Numbered from the stretch's first letter, positions 45,169 to 57,553 are shown. The stretch is 64,000 nt of DNA from Atrina japonica (GCA_030159075.1 BROG01000440.1:310001-374000); one strand, 5' to 3'. The notes: a model not told the origin generated them from the sequence alone. Translations and numbers: made by a program.

Positions 45169-45827
45169 GGTATACATACACCGACTGATTTCTATTTGAC
45201 TGTTGGAAACAACTTTACAAATGTCGTTTTGAGTAAAATAATGGAACAATGTTGGTGCATATTCCGATCTCTTATGTTGATAAAAAGTCGATGAACATTT
45301 ATTACAGTTAACAGAGATGTCAATATACGGTTTCTTTTTATTATTTCCTATGTCTTATTCCTTTTAAGCAATACAGGGATTGTAGTACTGAAATGAGATT
45401 CATTAGGGCGTTTTAATGACGGATTCTACTCTATTTTTATTTATTTTGTTTTGTCATTTAAGACGATTTTAAAAAAAATTATATTAATGGTATGTGTTAG
45501 AAAGAATTAAATAATGTCAATGAAGTAACCCTTTCCTGTACTGCATTATATTTCAGTTATCAATAATATCTGGAATTACTGGATTACCATACTCAATATC
45601 TATCTTTGAAAATGAAGTTGAGTTTCTTGTAACATTTTAAATATTGGTGCCATTTCGAGTAATGAACTTTAGAATTCTATAAAAATGTATTACAAAAACC
45701 AAATCTGAATAATCACGAACTATTGTATTATATATGTTTTTGTGTTTTTCTTGTATATCAAGAGTACAATGCGACTATGATTCTGTATACAAGATGATTC
45801 TATAGTCACTACATAATCAGTGTAAAA

Positions 45828-45862
45828 ATGTGTGTGTGTGTGTGTATGTGTGTGTGTGTGTG
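45828..45862. repeat. TG microsatellite
   Basis: About 16 TG repeats with one TATG interruption. Confidence 0.9.
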
Positions 45863-46543
45863 ATTGCATAACCAGACGGTTAAATGAAGCAGGGAGATCT
45901 TGACGTAATTTCCATGTATGTTGTAATATGATGTAGACATCTGATGTAGATATCAGCAATGTGACTAAGTTTGCCCGCAGGTGACTATAATTAAGATTGT
46001 ATGTAGATGTGTGAATTATGCAGAATATATGGATCGTGCACTAGATAAAAAAATTAATTTGACAGGGTTGCTGTGTCAGGTAGCGAATTGTGATGATTGT
46101 TAAGTGGTTGTTTCTGTTGTAGATATAACCCAGTATATCTGTGACAGAGTGCGCGTATGTCACGTGATTTTGAAACATTACAGATACTGTATGTTAACTA
46201 ATGCACATAAATGGATATTTTGCGTGAAAGGTTATGTATTGTATAGATAATTTGCATGAATGATTTTTTGTACGCTCTTAAATAACATGATGTGCCCCTG
46301 GTACATACATTTATAATCCTATGGAAGAAAATGCATTTTGTATGTTGTAATATATACATATAAATATGTAATATTAGGTATTCGTGTGCTTAAGTTAGTT
46401 GTTATAAAAATTGTTGATGCACATTTAAATATAGTACTTGTTTGTTATTGCATAGAATGCAATGAAAAGTATGGCAAGGATGAGAAGCCCTTAATCTGTG
46501 ACTAGAAAGTTCAAATTCAGAATGCAATTGTGAAATGGTTATA

Positions 46544-46549
46544 AATAAA
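46544..46549 (+). terminator. Candidate distal polyadenylation signal (AATAAA)
   Basis: AATAAA followed within about 35 nt by a GT-rich tatggtgttttctt stretch. It could end a very long (8.5 kb) SIK 3' UTR. Needs 3' end reads to confirm. Confidence 0.2.
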
Positions 46550-47671
46550 TTAAATTTGTTAAAATATTGCATATGGTGTTTTCTTCATATCTTCTTGAAT
46601 GTCGGTGAAATTCGTTTAATGTTTTCTCTATAGTGTACTATAAAATAACCGACACCAAAGTACTAACCATCAGGATGTTTAGTAGACAATGTACAAATTT
46701 GATGAACATTGGAAAAACACGGACCTCTGACAATCTAGAGATGGGATCAGGCGTTATGGTATAATTGTTGTTCCAGAGTCTCTTAGATAGTGACATGCTG
46801 GTATATAACTAAAACTATGGCCACATGATCTTTAAACCGTTTGTGATCCTGTGTTGTTGTCTATACAAAGTTCTAATCACTACGTATTCATTCAAGGCGT
46901 TCCTCTTCTTATCCCAACTAAAGGAAGCATTCCCAATCCTACCTATGACATTTGTTGCGGCTAATAGTAGCGATATGGTAGAGTAAGGGGAAGGCCTCGG
47001 ACACTGGATCTCATTTAAAAAGCATAAACTATAAACGGCGAGTAGTTGAAATCTGGCAGGTCGATGCCATACAGACGGGTAATGGCTGGAACAGAAGTGA
47101 ATGTCCTTTTGATGAGACTGTAACTGAGATCTCGTGGATTGGCATGACATGTAAAAGAACTTTCATTGAATTGGCGTTAATCCATAACAGATGAAAATTT
47201 GTGACATTTCGCGTACAGCTGGTGTCATTTCCATTTATGTAGATATTCATGTCTGGATGTAAAACATGCTTGCCAATAGAACATCACTGAGGATCACGAA
47301 GTGTTCTTGAGACTTAAATCTGAAATGTTGTCATTTACTCAAAAACATGGTGTTTTACTAGTGTGTTTTTAGTACAATTTGGTAATTTGGATACATATAG
47401 AATTTGGTATTGAAAACTCTAATTAGGATTTAAAATTCTTTCGAGATTATTGACCAATCTTGTACAGTATAACCAGACATGTACAACTACTATCATGTCA
47501 AGATTTTTTTTAATGTCTTTCGTGAAAGACCCAACACAACTTTATTATCACGACACCACAATAAAATGGCAAGTTAGACGTGTAATTATGACGTGACAAT
47601 CGAATGACGTTTAAATGTACATATCGGACATTTACTTAAATGGGTGACACGTGTCTCTAAATATGCATTTT

Positions 47672-47679
47672 TGACGTCA
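47672..47679. promoter_or_regulatory. Perfect CRE octamer (TGACGTCA)
   Basis: Lies downstream of the SIK gene, just before the decayed repeat block at 47.8 kb. Motif evidence only. Confidence 0.2.
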
Positions 47680-47799
47680 TACTAGGTCATACCAACGCTG
47701 ACTTCAGACGTCTCTGAAGAGTCCCCGTGTCACGGCAGCCTTAGACTGACAGTCCGTAGCGCCGGTCAAAATTAGTAGCAATTCAAACACAAACAACCT

Positions 47800-48490
47800 A
47801 CAAACATATCTTTGTATACAAAAGTCAATCATTTTTGTAATAATAAGACATTTGTAAAAAACTTCTCTTTCATTCTCTTCTAAAGCTTGTTTGTGGTGAT
47901 ATTTCATTTTCATTCATAAACTTTATAAACACTTGCTTATCAATCTTGAATACATATAATATATATACATGTAAATATTATCTGATCATGAGAAGAATAT
48001 GTTAAAGATGTACCATTTTTGGCCTTTTTGACCCCTTTTGGAGCCCCTTTGGGTACGAACTCCCTTTCGTCCTCAAACATTACTAGTATGCGGCTTTACA
48101 CGAAATATTTCTTGTATAATTTGATTCAAATTGAACTATTGATTTTTCAGAAGTCGAAAATATCTAAAAATTGATAAAAAACATATTTTGATTTACCTGT
48201 AACCTCATGACCTTGAAATTTTAACAATGATTATTCATGAAAAAAAACCTTTTTGTATACAAAATTCAATCAGTTTTCAGTAACTGTAACCTTTGTAGTT
48301 TTAAGCGTCTGCAAATAACTCCTTTATGAACATATATTTTGTTTTCATTCGCAACCTTTGCATATATTGACTTATTACCATGCATACACAATTTGAAAGA
48401 CATCTTGTTTTTAATTGAGAAGATTTTTAAAGATGAACCACGTTTTGCGGCTTTTTGGTCCCGTTTTGGATGATCACATTAGGTCAACAT
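47800..48490 (+). repeat. Decayed copy of the long bivalve-type repeat
   Basis: Words such as atatctttgtatacaaaa, catgagaagaa-atgttaaagatgtacc and gcggctttacac match the better kept block at 62.88-63.24 kb. The module appears twice in a row here (about 47.80-48.11 and 48.24-48.49 kb). No coding function. Confidence 0.65.
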
Positions 48491-48602
48491 TTGACTTATA
48501 GATACTAATACAAATACTGATTAAGGTTCTCATAAAATTTATATTTCTCTTCACATCTATATCAAAGGCAGAAATACCATATATATATATATGTCTGGTA
48601 AA

Positions 48603-48640
48603 AAAAATCAAGAGGTGGGATCAGGTGCCACGGAGGAGTG
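48603..48640 (-). mobile_element. Small fragment of the reverse transcriptase element 3' end
   Basis: On the minus strand it reads tggcacctgatcccacctct tgattt, matching the 3' untranslated part of the copies at 59.39 and 62.75 kb. Confidence 0.5.
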
Positions 48641-48719
48641 GCAGAAAATGACGTTCATGAAGTCTGTCACTTCTGGTCAGCACAGGTTTGAGAAAGCGTG
48701 AACTTAAAGTTTGCCAATT

Positions 48720-48839
48720 TACATGCGGAAGGTCGATGATCTCTTGAACTCTCGTCCCGCGTACAGTGAAACCGGATTCTTTCCTTCACCACTAAAAATT
48801 AAAAATTATTGAGTGCGGCGTAAAACAACAATTAAACCA
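48720..48839 (+). mobile_element. Retroelement 3' tail fragment
   Basis: Ends in ttgagtgcggcgtaaaacaa caattaaacc, close to the tail of the SINE at 54019-54302 (ttgagtgggacgttaaacaa). Such a shared tail is expected between a SINE and its partner LINE; only the tail is left here. Confidence 0.45.
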
Positions 48840-48851
48840 AAAACTTGATGA

Positions 48852-50432
48852 TATAATAAAGATATTATTTACCAACTACTTAAATACACCATTATGGATG
48901 AACCCAAAGCTAAAAATTGATGGAAAATCAATATTCTACAAAGAATGGTTTAATAAAGGTATAGTCAATGTAAAAGACATGATTGACTGCTTTGGAAAAA
49001 TATATTCTTATGAAACATTTGTTGAAATTTTTAACATTCGTGTCCCCTTTACAATTTATTTAGGGATTAAAAATCTCCTTCTTACTAAATTTCCAATTCT
49101 TAGGGACATTGTAGAAAAAGAAACTGGACCAAGTCAACCAAAATTTATTAAAAGTATTTGTAAAGATAAAAGAGGATCTAAATCAATATATAATATTTTA
49201 TGTAATCATATAGAGTATAAAGTGAAAGCTGAAATAAAATGGCAAAACTTATTGAATTTTGATGATAACTTTGATTGGAAAATAATACATAATAATGTTT
49301 TTGTAAATACAAATGACACTAAACTGACATGGTTTCAGTACAGAATTGTACATAATATCCTAGCTACCAACAAATTACTACACAAACTGGGTATTCGAAA
49401 TGATCCTAACTGCTGCTTTTGTAACACACAAATAGAAACTATAAAACACTTATTTTACGATTGTCACTGTGTAAGTAGATTTTGGAATAATATAAAAAAT
49501 TGGTTTAATGATATTGTCGAAGACCATTTTACATTTACATTAATGGATATACTATTTCTTAAAACAGGTAAAAAATATAAAGCATTAAATACCTGTATAA
49601 TGCTGATTAAGTATTATATCTATAAGAAAAGATTTCTTAACAAAGTGTTGGTGTTTGGTGAAATAAAACGTCTTTTAATGTCATATTATAAATTAGAACA
49701 ATATATGTATAAAATTAAAGGAGAAATGGATAAATTTAATAAAAAGTGGGCTGCATTGGAAAATTTATTTGTGGATAATCCATACATGTGAATAGTAATT
49801 ACAAGTGCTTTGCTTTTAAAGTTTTCTGTCATTCATAATAATTATATTATCATAAAGTCTGTATTATCAATTATTGAATATAAGGTTTAATACACAACCA
49901 CATGCATGCATGGGTGTATATGAGCGATGCACACATGTGGGTATATATATACATGTACATGAATATATATATAAATATATGCATGATGGTCTAAGTATAT
50001 ACATGTAAATGTTTATACGTGTAAGTATATGTGTATGGGTGTGTATGTGTATATCTCTATATATGCGTATGTATAATGTACAAGTGCATGTGTATGGACA
50101 TGATAGATGGAGAAAACTATATTTCATTAAACTCTTTAGCTCAATAATTGAAAATATATAAAATACTTTTGAAATGTACAATATGTATGATAAATATGTA
50201 AAAATAGTGTGAAAGGGGGTGAAAGTGGATGTATCAGTCTTGTCTTGTATTTAATATATGTTATAAAAAGGTATCCAACAATGGACAAAGTTAAACAGTG
50301 CCATACAATTAATGTACAGAAATATTATAACTGGGCACTCACTATGTAAGGAGGTGAACCTGGAGCAACCCAACTCTAGCACCTTCTAGAGATATTGTCT
50401 GGGTACCAATAAAAAAAAAAAACAAAAAAAAC
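48852..50432 (+). mobile_element. 5'-truncated LINE insertion with 12-bp target duplication
   Basis: A 1581-bp insertion flanked by aaaacttgatga at 48840-48851 and 50433-50444. It carries the last part of an ORF2-type frame, a 3' untranslated stretch with tatat/gtgtat simple sequence, and an A-rich tail from 50409. Truncation at the 5' end, direct repeats and A-tail fit target-primed reverse transcription. Confidence 0.85.
48853..49791 (+). pseudogene. C-terminal fragment of LINE ORF2 (zinc-binding domain of reverse transcriptase)
   Basis: An open frame of 312 codons with no start of its own; the first Met is at 48898. It has the zf-RVT pattern at residues 151-189 counted from that Met: LATNKLLHKLGIRND then C-x2-C-x8-H-x4-C (Cys172, Cys175, His184, Cys189) and a following SRFW. 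In L1/Tx1-type LINEs this region lies after the reverse transcriptase core. The RT core and endonuclease are absent, lost by 5' truncation. The frame is undisturbed, so the insertion may be fairly recent. Clade assignment (L1/Tx1-like) is inference. Confidence 0.8.
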
Positions 50433-50869
50433 AAAACTTGATGAGTTCAACGAAATTACAGTAAAAAAAATAAATAGAAATAACTTGAAAAATTCTATTT
50501 GGCATTTCACTTCAAGGGTTTTATGTACTCAACATAAGGAACCAATTCTAACCTTCCGAATGCGTCTTAAATGGGGAAGCATTTTAAACAATAAATGCAA
50601 TGAATGATATTTTAGTAAACAAACAAATATGACCTTTAATCCGTATCACTCAATATCACATTACAGTAAAATATGATATCATTCATAATTATAATATGCT
50701 AATTCTTTTTTGTAAGTAGAATGATGGTGACCCGGCAATTTAGCCATAACAAGCAAGCGATAATAACATAGACCTATAATCAAAACGCTTATACAGAAAT
50801 GCACAATGTTGGAGTTACAGCGCACATATAATCGCTATTACAGAAATCGGAACAGAGGTCGGAAGTTTG

Positions 50870-50973
<104 letters not shown>

Positions 50974-51194
50974 CAGTGGTAATTACTTTTTGATCACAAT
51001 AATGGCAATAGAGTAATGCACCATGCAGTTACATCATAATATACGAACTTATATATATAACACCATTGTCATCTTAGTTTAACCTACTTTAAACTGGAGA
51101 AAAACAAGGTTGAACTCATTAATGTGATTTTGGTATAGAGATATGAATTATGTGAAAAAAAAGTTAAAGTTAAATTTGCCACAGTTATGCTACT

Positions 51195-51280
51195 TTTGTA
51201 GGATGCTTACTCCTCCATGGAACCTTAACCCACCTCTGTATTTTCAAAGGTCCATGCCTTTCTCCAATATTCTCCATATT
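51195..51280 (+). mobile_element. 3' tail fragment of the reverse transcriptase element
   Basis: ggatgcttactcctccatgg, cccacctctgtattttc and aggtccatg match the 3' untranslated part at 62.73-62.80 kb. Diverged. Confidence 0.5.
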
Positions 51281-52316
51281 CGTATATTATCTCATGAACT
51301 TCCTTCCGATTAAGACTTTGGAACCTGTCATTTTTATATTGTAGGTAAAATATAAATCAACACCATATCACGCAGATACAGCATTACCATAACAGACTTG
51401 CCAATATCAGAATCAATGTGGGCATATTTACGTCAGAATATCAAATTGAATTACTTATTCGGTCAATTTTCTTTGTTTGATCGTGACTAACAAACTGCTG
51501 AAATAAATATCAATCAAATGAGACTTGAAGTTTTATTTTGTAAACACATAATTTTTTTATTCATGCTAACGTCTGTTCACTATAAAGCAAATCTTTTATC
51601 AGCAATATTTACGCTCAGTTACATTACAACCCATGCAAAATCAGTGGAATTCGTTTGTGATAGCAAAGACCATAATAAAACTGCGAATATTTGAATCGTA
51701 ATTAAGTTATAATAATGAGACAGAGAGTTTCTACTTAATTTAGCGTCATGACGCACAAGAACCTGTAAACAAGACGTCACTGTTGACATGGCAAACACAT
51801 TTCTACAACACTTAAATTGATTGCAATGGTAATTTTTTCTGCAGGAGAACAGCGTATTCTTTTGTGATTTTTTCTTCCAACAAGTTTCACCAATATAGTA
51901 AAGTCTTAAAAAGATCAATGGTCATATAAGCTATTTAGAATACCTGTAACCTAAATCCGTTTCTATGATTACAGAATTGATGAAATCAAGATTATGATAA
52001 CTAGGTATCAGTCTGTATCAACTACCAGTACTGCTGCAAAATAATCTTGTATATGATACTAAGAATGGTAGAAGCTCTCTCAGATTATTTCTTTAAATTC
52101 TATTTATTTTTGTTCTATGATACAATATCGTTAATTGCACTATTTTAAAATTGCATCCCTAATTACAATAAACTCGTGTATAAAGGTCACTCAAGGGAAC
52201 AGGCAAAATTAGCAATTATAGACAGGTGACCTTTACAAAGAGGTTTATTCATTATTAAAAAAATAACACAGGTGGTGTTTAATAAAATCTCGTATTCGGA
52301 AACTTAAAGGAACTAT

Positions 52317-53105
52317 GAAAACACGTTATCATTCTGTATTTAGTGATCCAGAAAAGCCTCAAATAATATAGTTTTTATTGTAAGGCACATTACTATAATT
52401 TTTTATTACAAGAACTAGGGTTTAATACGAATACTGGTAATCCTACATACACACGTAGCCCACTTTCAAAGGAAGAGATCGTTCAAACTCGTGTGTCCGT
52501 ATTACATTCTTTCGATGTACATACAACCGATACTGATTTTGAGCTACCATATTTATATTGTATACCAAAACCCCAGAGTTACATAGCAGGATCCAGCAAA
52601 TGTTCTACCAAACCTTTATCTTTACTCCTTACCAAGATACTAACAGCCGTTAAGGAGAAACGTAAACGATACTGTACAGTTGCTTATTCCAGAAGCGGTG
52701 TAAATCAGATGTGAATGCTTAAAAATTCTAAACAACTTTTAGAAAATTTGAAGGTGCACAATTTTTCTCAGATTCACAGTATCAAAACATACTTCTCTAC
52801 TCTTTACACAACAATTCCACATCAAAAAATAAAAGAGAGAATTCTTAGCATCATAGACAACTGTTTTTTTCATTAAAAGTGGTACCCGGAAATTGAAATA
52901 TCTAGTGATTGGTTATCATGATACTTATTTTGTCAAACACCACTCTGATTCCACAGATAAATACACTGAAGTTGATATAGAAAAGATGCTGGAATTTCTA
53001 ATAGACAATATATTTCTAATGTTCGGAGACGTGGTCTTTCAACAAAGTGTCGGCATTCCTATGGGAACCATTTGTAAAAAGGAGCGACTGCATACATCCA
53101 TCTAC
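52317..53105 (+). pseudogene. Broken reverse transcriptase copy, N-terminal and central part
   Basis: Conceptual pieces in changing frames: LGFNTNTGNPTYTRSPLSKE, SYIAGSSKCSTKPLSLLLTK, YSRSGVNQM followed by TGA where Trp is expected (52712-52714), LKNSKQLLENLK, FSTLYTTIPH, KYLVIGYHDTYFVKHHSDST, MLEFLIDNIFLMFGD and VFQQSVGIPMGT, the conserved fingers/palm motifs before the catalytic YIDD. I recognise this as a reverse transcriptase family common in marine invertebrate genomes, without a visible endonuclease. The exact clade (possibly Penelope-like) is uncertain. At least one in-frame stop and several frameshifts show it is dead. Confidence 0.8.
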
Positions 53106-53155
53106 AGATGACAACAACATTTTTCACAGTAGTCTTGGTACTTCCGGAATGGGCT

Positions 53156-53179
53156 TATCTCACCCTGCAGGGTGAGATA
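53156..53179. repeat. 24-bp perfect palindrome
   Basis: tatctcaccctg directly followed by its exact reverse complement. It lies between the RT relic and the decayed MITE sibling. Confidence 0.9.
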
Positions 53180-53224
53180 ACATTTTCCCTGACATCTAAA
53201 TTCGCGGACAAATCGGTCTCAAGT

Positions 53225-53541
53225 GAGAGAAATAACAGCTTTACACAGGTATACATTTTCTTATATTCCTATATATTTGGTAAAAATAAGATCAGGTCTA
53301 GTGTGGTGGTGATATGCAAATCGTACATTTGAATTAATCATTAATCAATTGCAAATGAATAATTAATTGCCAAAATGGGTTTGGCTAGCAATTTTCACAA
53401 AATACTACTACATGTATATGGGAATTTAAGAATTTTTATCCTTCTCTTTTTTGTTATTGTACTAGTGTATCAATCCAAGTACTAATAAAAAGAAAAGAAA
53501 TCCTTTTGAAAAAAGCACTTCTAATGTCCTTTAAGACGCGC
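53225..53541 (+). mobile_element. Diverged sibling of the TIR MITE at 55038-55405
   Basis: Shares ctttacacaggtat, cttatattcctatatattt, aatcaattgcaaatgaa and agcaattttcacaaaata in the same order, and ends gcacttctaatgtccttta, a mutated form of the other's right terminus. Its left terminus is missing or replaced. Confidence 0.7.
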
Positions 53542-53749
53542 TTTTTTTATATAAAACATGCATACAAGACCTTAGTGTCGAATTATAAGATTTTTGGTTA
53601 TTTATATTTCAATAAGGTGATGTAATTATGCTCAACTTACCAAGTAGATCTAATTCCCCCCAAAAATTTTGGCAATATATACCCTACAATAAGATACTCA
53701 TAGTCTATCTTATTCTAAGCACTGGTTACTGAAGCGAAAATAAAAGAGA

Positions 53750-54018
53750 ATATAAAAGATGCTGCGATTTCTAACTGACAAATATTTGTAATTTTTGCAA
53801 TTGGAGATAAAAGTCGTTGACCATAGCGCTGGCATTCCCAACTATGTCCCTTATTATCCGACCTTGTCTTTCATTCATATGAAGCATGTATCATTCAGAA
53901 ACTTCTGAATGAGAAGAAAAAGCTATCTGTACTCTTTAATTTAACGTTAAATAATAGGAAAGATGTTTTATGTCTTTTATCGTAGTTATGTGAATGCGAT
54001 ATATCCCTCTCGAAATTA
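53750..54018 (+). pseudogene. Decayed reverse transcriptase copy, left of a SINE insertion
   Basis: Reads in pieces as LRFLTDK, AGIPNYVP, and SYEACIIQKLLNEKKKLSVL then FNLT, the segment that spans the PMGT motif to just before YIDD. Several stops and frameshifts. The copy is cut by the SINE at 54019. Confidence 0.6.
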
Positions 54019-54302
54019 GAGCCGGCCTGGCTCAGCCGGTAGCGCGCTCGACTCTTGATCGTGAGATCGTTAGTTCGAGTCCAGCCGGCGGCAGGTTGGT
54101 TTCCTGTCCTTCGGATGTGACAGTAAAAACCGATGTCCCGTGTCACAGTAGGTGCCGGCACGTTTAAGAACCCTCACTGCACAATGGCCGTAAGTGCCGA
54201 GCATAGGCCACAATTTGAAGCCCTTCACCGGCATTTGGTGACGTCTTTATATGAGTGAAAAATTCTTGAGTGGGACGTTAAACAACAATAAACAAACAAA
54301 CT
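54019..54302 (+). mobile_element. tRNA-derived SINE with about 11-bp target duplication
   Basis: The head has A box tggctcagccggt (54028-54040) and B box agttcgagtcc (54072-54082), a conserved middle (ggcaggttggtttcctgtcc; ggccgtaagtgccgagcata), and tail gagtgggacgttaaacaaca ataaacaaacaaac. Direct repeats ctctcgaaatta (54007-54018) and ctctcaaatta (54303-54313) flank it, differing by one base. 284 bp; same family as the minus-strand copy at 29421-29692. Confidence 0.9.
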
Positions 54303-54402
54303 CTCTCAAATTAAATCTAGCACATGCGCTTTATATTTATATATTTTACTTGATGTAAGTATTAACGTCGGGTGGACAACTTAAAGACAAAAGTGAAGGT
54401 TT

Positions 54403-54610
54403 TTGCATCATACTTTAAAAGTAGCAATTATCCTTTTATCACCTGCATATGGTTTTTGTCTCCGGAATTATCCGACATGCTGGACGTGTTCAACAGACGA
54501 CCATTACATGAGGAATTATTTCAGTGATAAATTGTTGTCTCAAAGATATAAGAAATCTCGTTTGAAGTTAATAATCTTGAAGACACGTCACTTTCATTTC
54601 GTATGTCGAA
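54403..54610 (+). pseudogene. Decayed reverse transcriptase copy, right of the SINE
   Basis: Translates to SPAYGFCLRNYPTCWTCSTD and later FSDKLLSQRYKKSRLK, matching the C-terminal part of the family (SPAYGVYILQMIRYARACTT and LTDKLLTQGYRKPRLM in the 62-kb copy). It is probably the other half of the copy broken by the SINE, though the YIDD region between them is lost or unreadable. Confidence 0.6.
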
Positions 54611-54644
54611 CATTTGGCGAAAACAGTCACTACCATTTTAAAGG

Positions 54645-54732
54645 TCTTTGGTATGACCCGGTACCGGAAATCGAACCAATGACCTTCCGCTTGCGAGTTG
54701 ATCGCTCTACCACTAGACCACCACAAGCGGTT
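54645..54732 (-). mobile_element. tRNA-like SINE head on the minus strand
   Basis: On the minus strand tggtctagtggtagag (A box, 54705-54720) and ggttcgatttcc (B box, 54666-54677). No convincing acceptor stem or anticodon stem, so not called as a tRNA gene. Confidence 0.5.
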
Positions 54733-55037
54733 CATTGCAACTGATGGCTATTTTTTTAAAAAAAAGAGGAAGGTCTGCGTTTGTCAAATGTACAGCATAT
54801 TCATATAGTCTTCTGTACGTTCTTCAGATTATCATTTTGGTCCTTTTTCTATCTCTGGATCAATACAATTCTGCGGTAAAATATTGCATAAAATTTTCAT
54901 GTAAAATTTCCATTGACTACAACTCATATTACATGCAGATTGTATCATATATATCAGAAAACAATCACCTGCTGGTTAAAAGAACAAATACATGACAATC
55001 TTTAGTTTGAATCCCTCATCGCAATTTAACGTTTACA

Positions 55038-55405
55038 TAAAGGGGCATTAGCTGTGTTTGCCCCAAAATTATTTTGATTTTTCCCTACTTTTACTACTTG
55101 TACTAGATGTAAAATAACAAATAAAATCTTTACACAGGCATAAAAAGCTTATATTCCTATATATTTTGTGAAAATAAGGTCAGGTCCAATGTGGTATAAA
55201 TTTATATACAAATAATAAGGTTAAGTTAATCAATTGCAAATGAAAAAGTGCCAAACTTGGGTTTCTCAAGCAATTTTCACAAAATATATAGGAATCTTAG
55301 AATTTTTTTGGCCTGTGTATATCTATTTTGTTGTTATTGTATATCAATCTAAGTAGTAAAAAGGAAGAAAACATTTTTGAACAAAACACAGCTAATGCCC
55401 CTTTA
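55038..55405. mobile_element. MITE with 22-bp perfect terminal inverted repeats
   Basis: The left end taaaggggcattagctgtgt and right end acacagctaatgccccttta are exact complements over 22 bp. 368 bp, non-coding. A diverged sibling lies at 53225-53541. Confidence 0.88.
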
Positions 55406-57442
55406 AAATTTGTTTTACAAAGATAATCGAGTGTCAAGGACGCACGTGCGATTTGCTTGTATTTATTTCACATCCACACAGAAAAGAATTATTGTGTGTG
55501 TATAGGTAATATAGCATCGGAGCACGTTTTCTCGATATTACTTCAGAAAATATCATGATGTATGGTAAACGTTCTCCCGCGTGTTTTACCTAGAGGTCAT
55601 TGATATATTACGATTACGTCAGCGAAAAATTTAATACTCTATTGCAATGCAACATTTATTATGTTTAAATGTTTAAATGACGATAAATGAAGGTAATTCC
55701 GCGTTTAGAGATATTTTTATAGAAGTTAAGTGGTTTAGTTGTGATCTGACAATTTGGGGGGGGGGGGGATTGCCATCAATGACAGTACATATTGCTTTAA
55801 AGGGGAATTTTGACGGAATTTAATAAATACTATGATATTTTCTCGACCATTTTGTTGCTAACAACTGAAATATATTCACCAATCAAGACATATAGGGTAA
55901 GAAGTTATATCATTTAGCCTTAGGAAGAAGCTTTATAAATTTCTTTAAAAAACATGCAAGAACATTCATCTTAGATAGTTATATGTGTCAATATGTACAT
56001 GTATATTGTCTTAAGTCGATATAACAATGTTCATCTCAAGTAACCAAACATCAACTTGGGCGAAAATAATATTTTAATTTACCACACCCAATTTGAATGA
56101 TCAGTACCTTGATAAGGATTGCCGATAAAAGTTTGGTGGAAAATCGTACAATGTGTCTTTATGTTTTTATGAAGTATATCCAAAATGAATTATATTAGCT
56201 CATAACAGTATTTATGTAGGTATATTAAAAAGCGCCGATACATTGTTTTGAAGGATTACGTTTTTGTTTTGTAAGTGGGTCAATAATTATCACTATGTAG
56301 GCTATATGCACCGACTTCTATGCAAAAATATGTATACAAATATGCAATCTGAGGAAAGATAATGATTCCGCGACTATAATTTGTTTTGTTCGCACTTACA
56401 AAATATTGATTGAAAAAATAAATATGCGTGGTATTCACAGTTATATACATTTTAAATTAGTGACAAAGCTGTGACTAACACTCATGAAATATCTGTTATT
56501 TAAATGTCGACACATACACGGAGAGTACCATGTGATTCTATGTGTGGAGAGTCTTGCAAATTTTGTCATATCAGGACCCGAAATCACCAAACTTACTCAA
56601 AACTCGTGCTCAACTTTTATTTTATTATTTTGACTATACAAAATCGTTTCTAATTATTTTCGGTTTGACTAATTAAGAAACATTATTTTACATCATTCAC
56701 ACATATATTTATGCGCCACACTTATAATTTTTTCTGTAAACATCGAATAAATACGTTTAGAACGGTACTCAATTTTTTTTTTAACATTTCTGAAGTTTTC
56801 TTCAAATGAGCAATACTTTTGATCATTATTTACAACTGTATGCCGTCAATGTACAAACATGTATAATATTTGCATGTTTTTACAATCAAATCATGGAAAG
56901 TTAGTTGAGCTTTAGCACTGAGTAAATTTGTTGACTTCGAGCCCATTTTTTTTTTACCATAACCTCACAGAACAGAATATTTATGTTTAAGATTACTATA
57001 GACAAACTATTTATTTTCTTCAGTTTCTTCTTTGTAATCACCAATGTAGTATAACACATTCCATAACATGGGTAATATTACTTTTGTTATTTCGGTACCA
57101 GCTGTTCATCTTATACTAAAGTAATATTTGGCACTGTTAACACCATTTAAATTCGAAAATTTTCTAAAGCTAAGATAGTCATTTTTTTTTTTGCAGTGGT
57201 TACTCTTAGACGGATTTCGGAGATATTATTTGGCCTTGTATGATACCACTTTATCTTTAGAAAATACACATACTTTTCAAATTGGAGCTCAACTGATGAA
57301 GTCTAATTGACAGAAACGATATCATCTTGAGCATTATAACTTTGGTATTATGTTTATAATATTTATCGATATTCGCATTCCCTTTTAAACATTTTATCGG
57401 AATTTCGGTAAACATGTGTAACTATAACATCATAAGTAATGT
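55406..57442. other. Non-coding region, nothing recognised
   Basis: AT-rich sequence with short open frames only, a G10 run near 55.76 kb, and no clear repeat or gene signal. Confidence 0.5.
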
Positions 57443-57553
57443 ATAAATCACGAAATGGTGTTGAGTAGTACAGATAACATATACCCACTCGAGGGTCGAA
57501 GGCCTGAGAGGGGTTTTGTTCTCTGTACTATTCAACATCATTGAGTGATTTAT
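57443..57553. mobile_element. Short foldback element
   Basis: The left arm from ataaatcac through ttgagtagtacag pairs with the right arm from ctgtactattcaa through gtgatttat. The centre (cccactcgagggtcgaaggc; gagaggggttttgt) is also nearly self-complementary. 111 bp. Confidence 0.75.

Noticed and set aside
46815..47250. Minus-strand open frame of 111 codons
   Set aside because: No recognisable domain, splice sites or codon pattern; length is expected by chance.
54645..54732. tRNA gene on the minus strand
   Set aside because: A and B boxes are present, but acceptor and anticodon stems do not pair; a SINE head explains it better.
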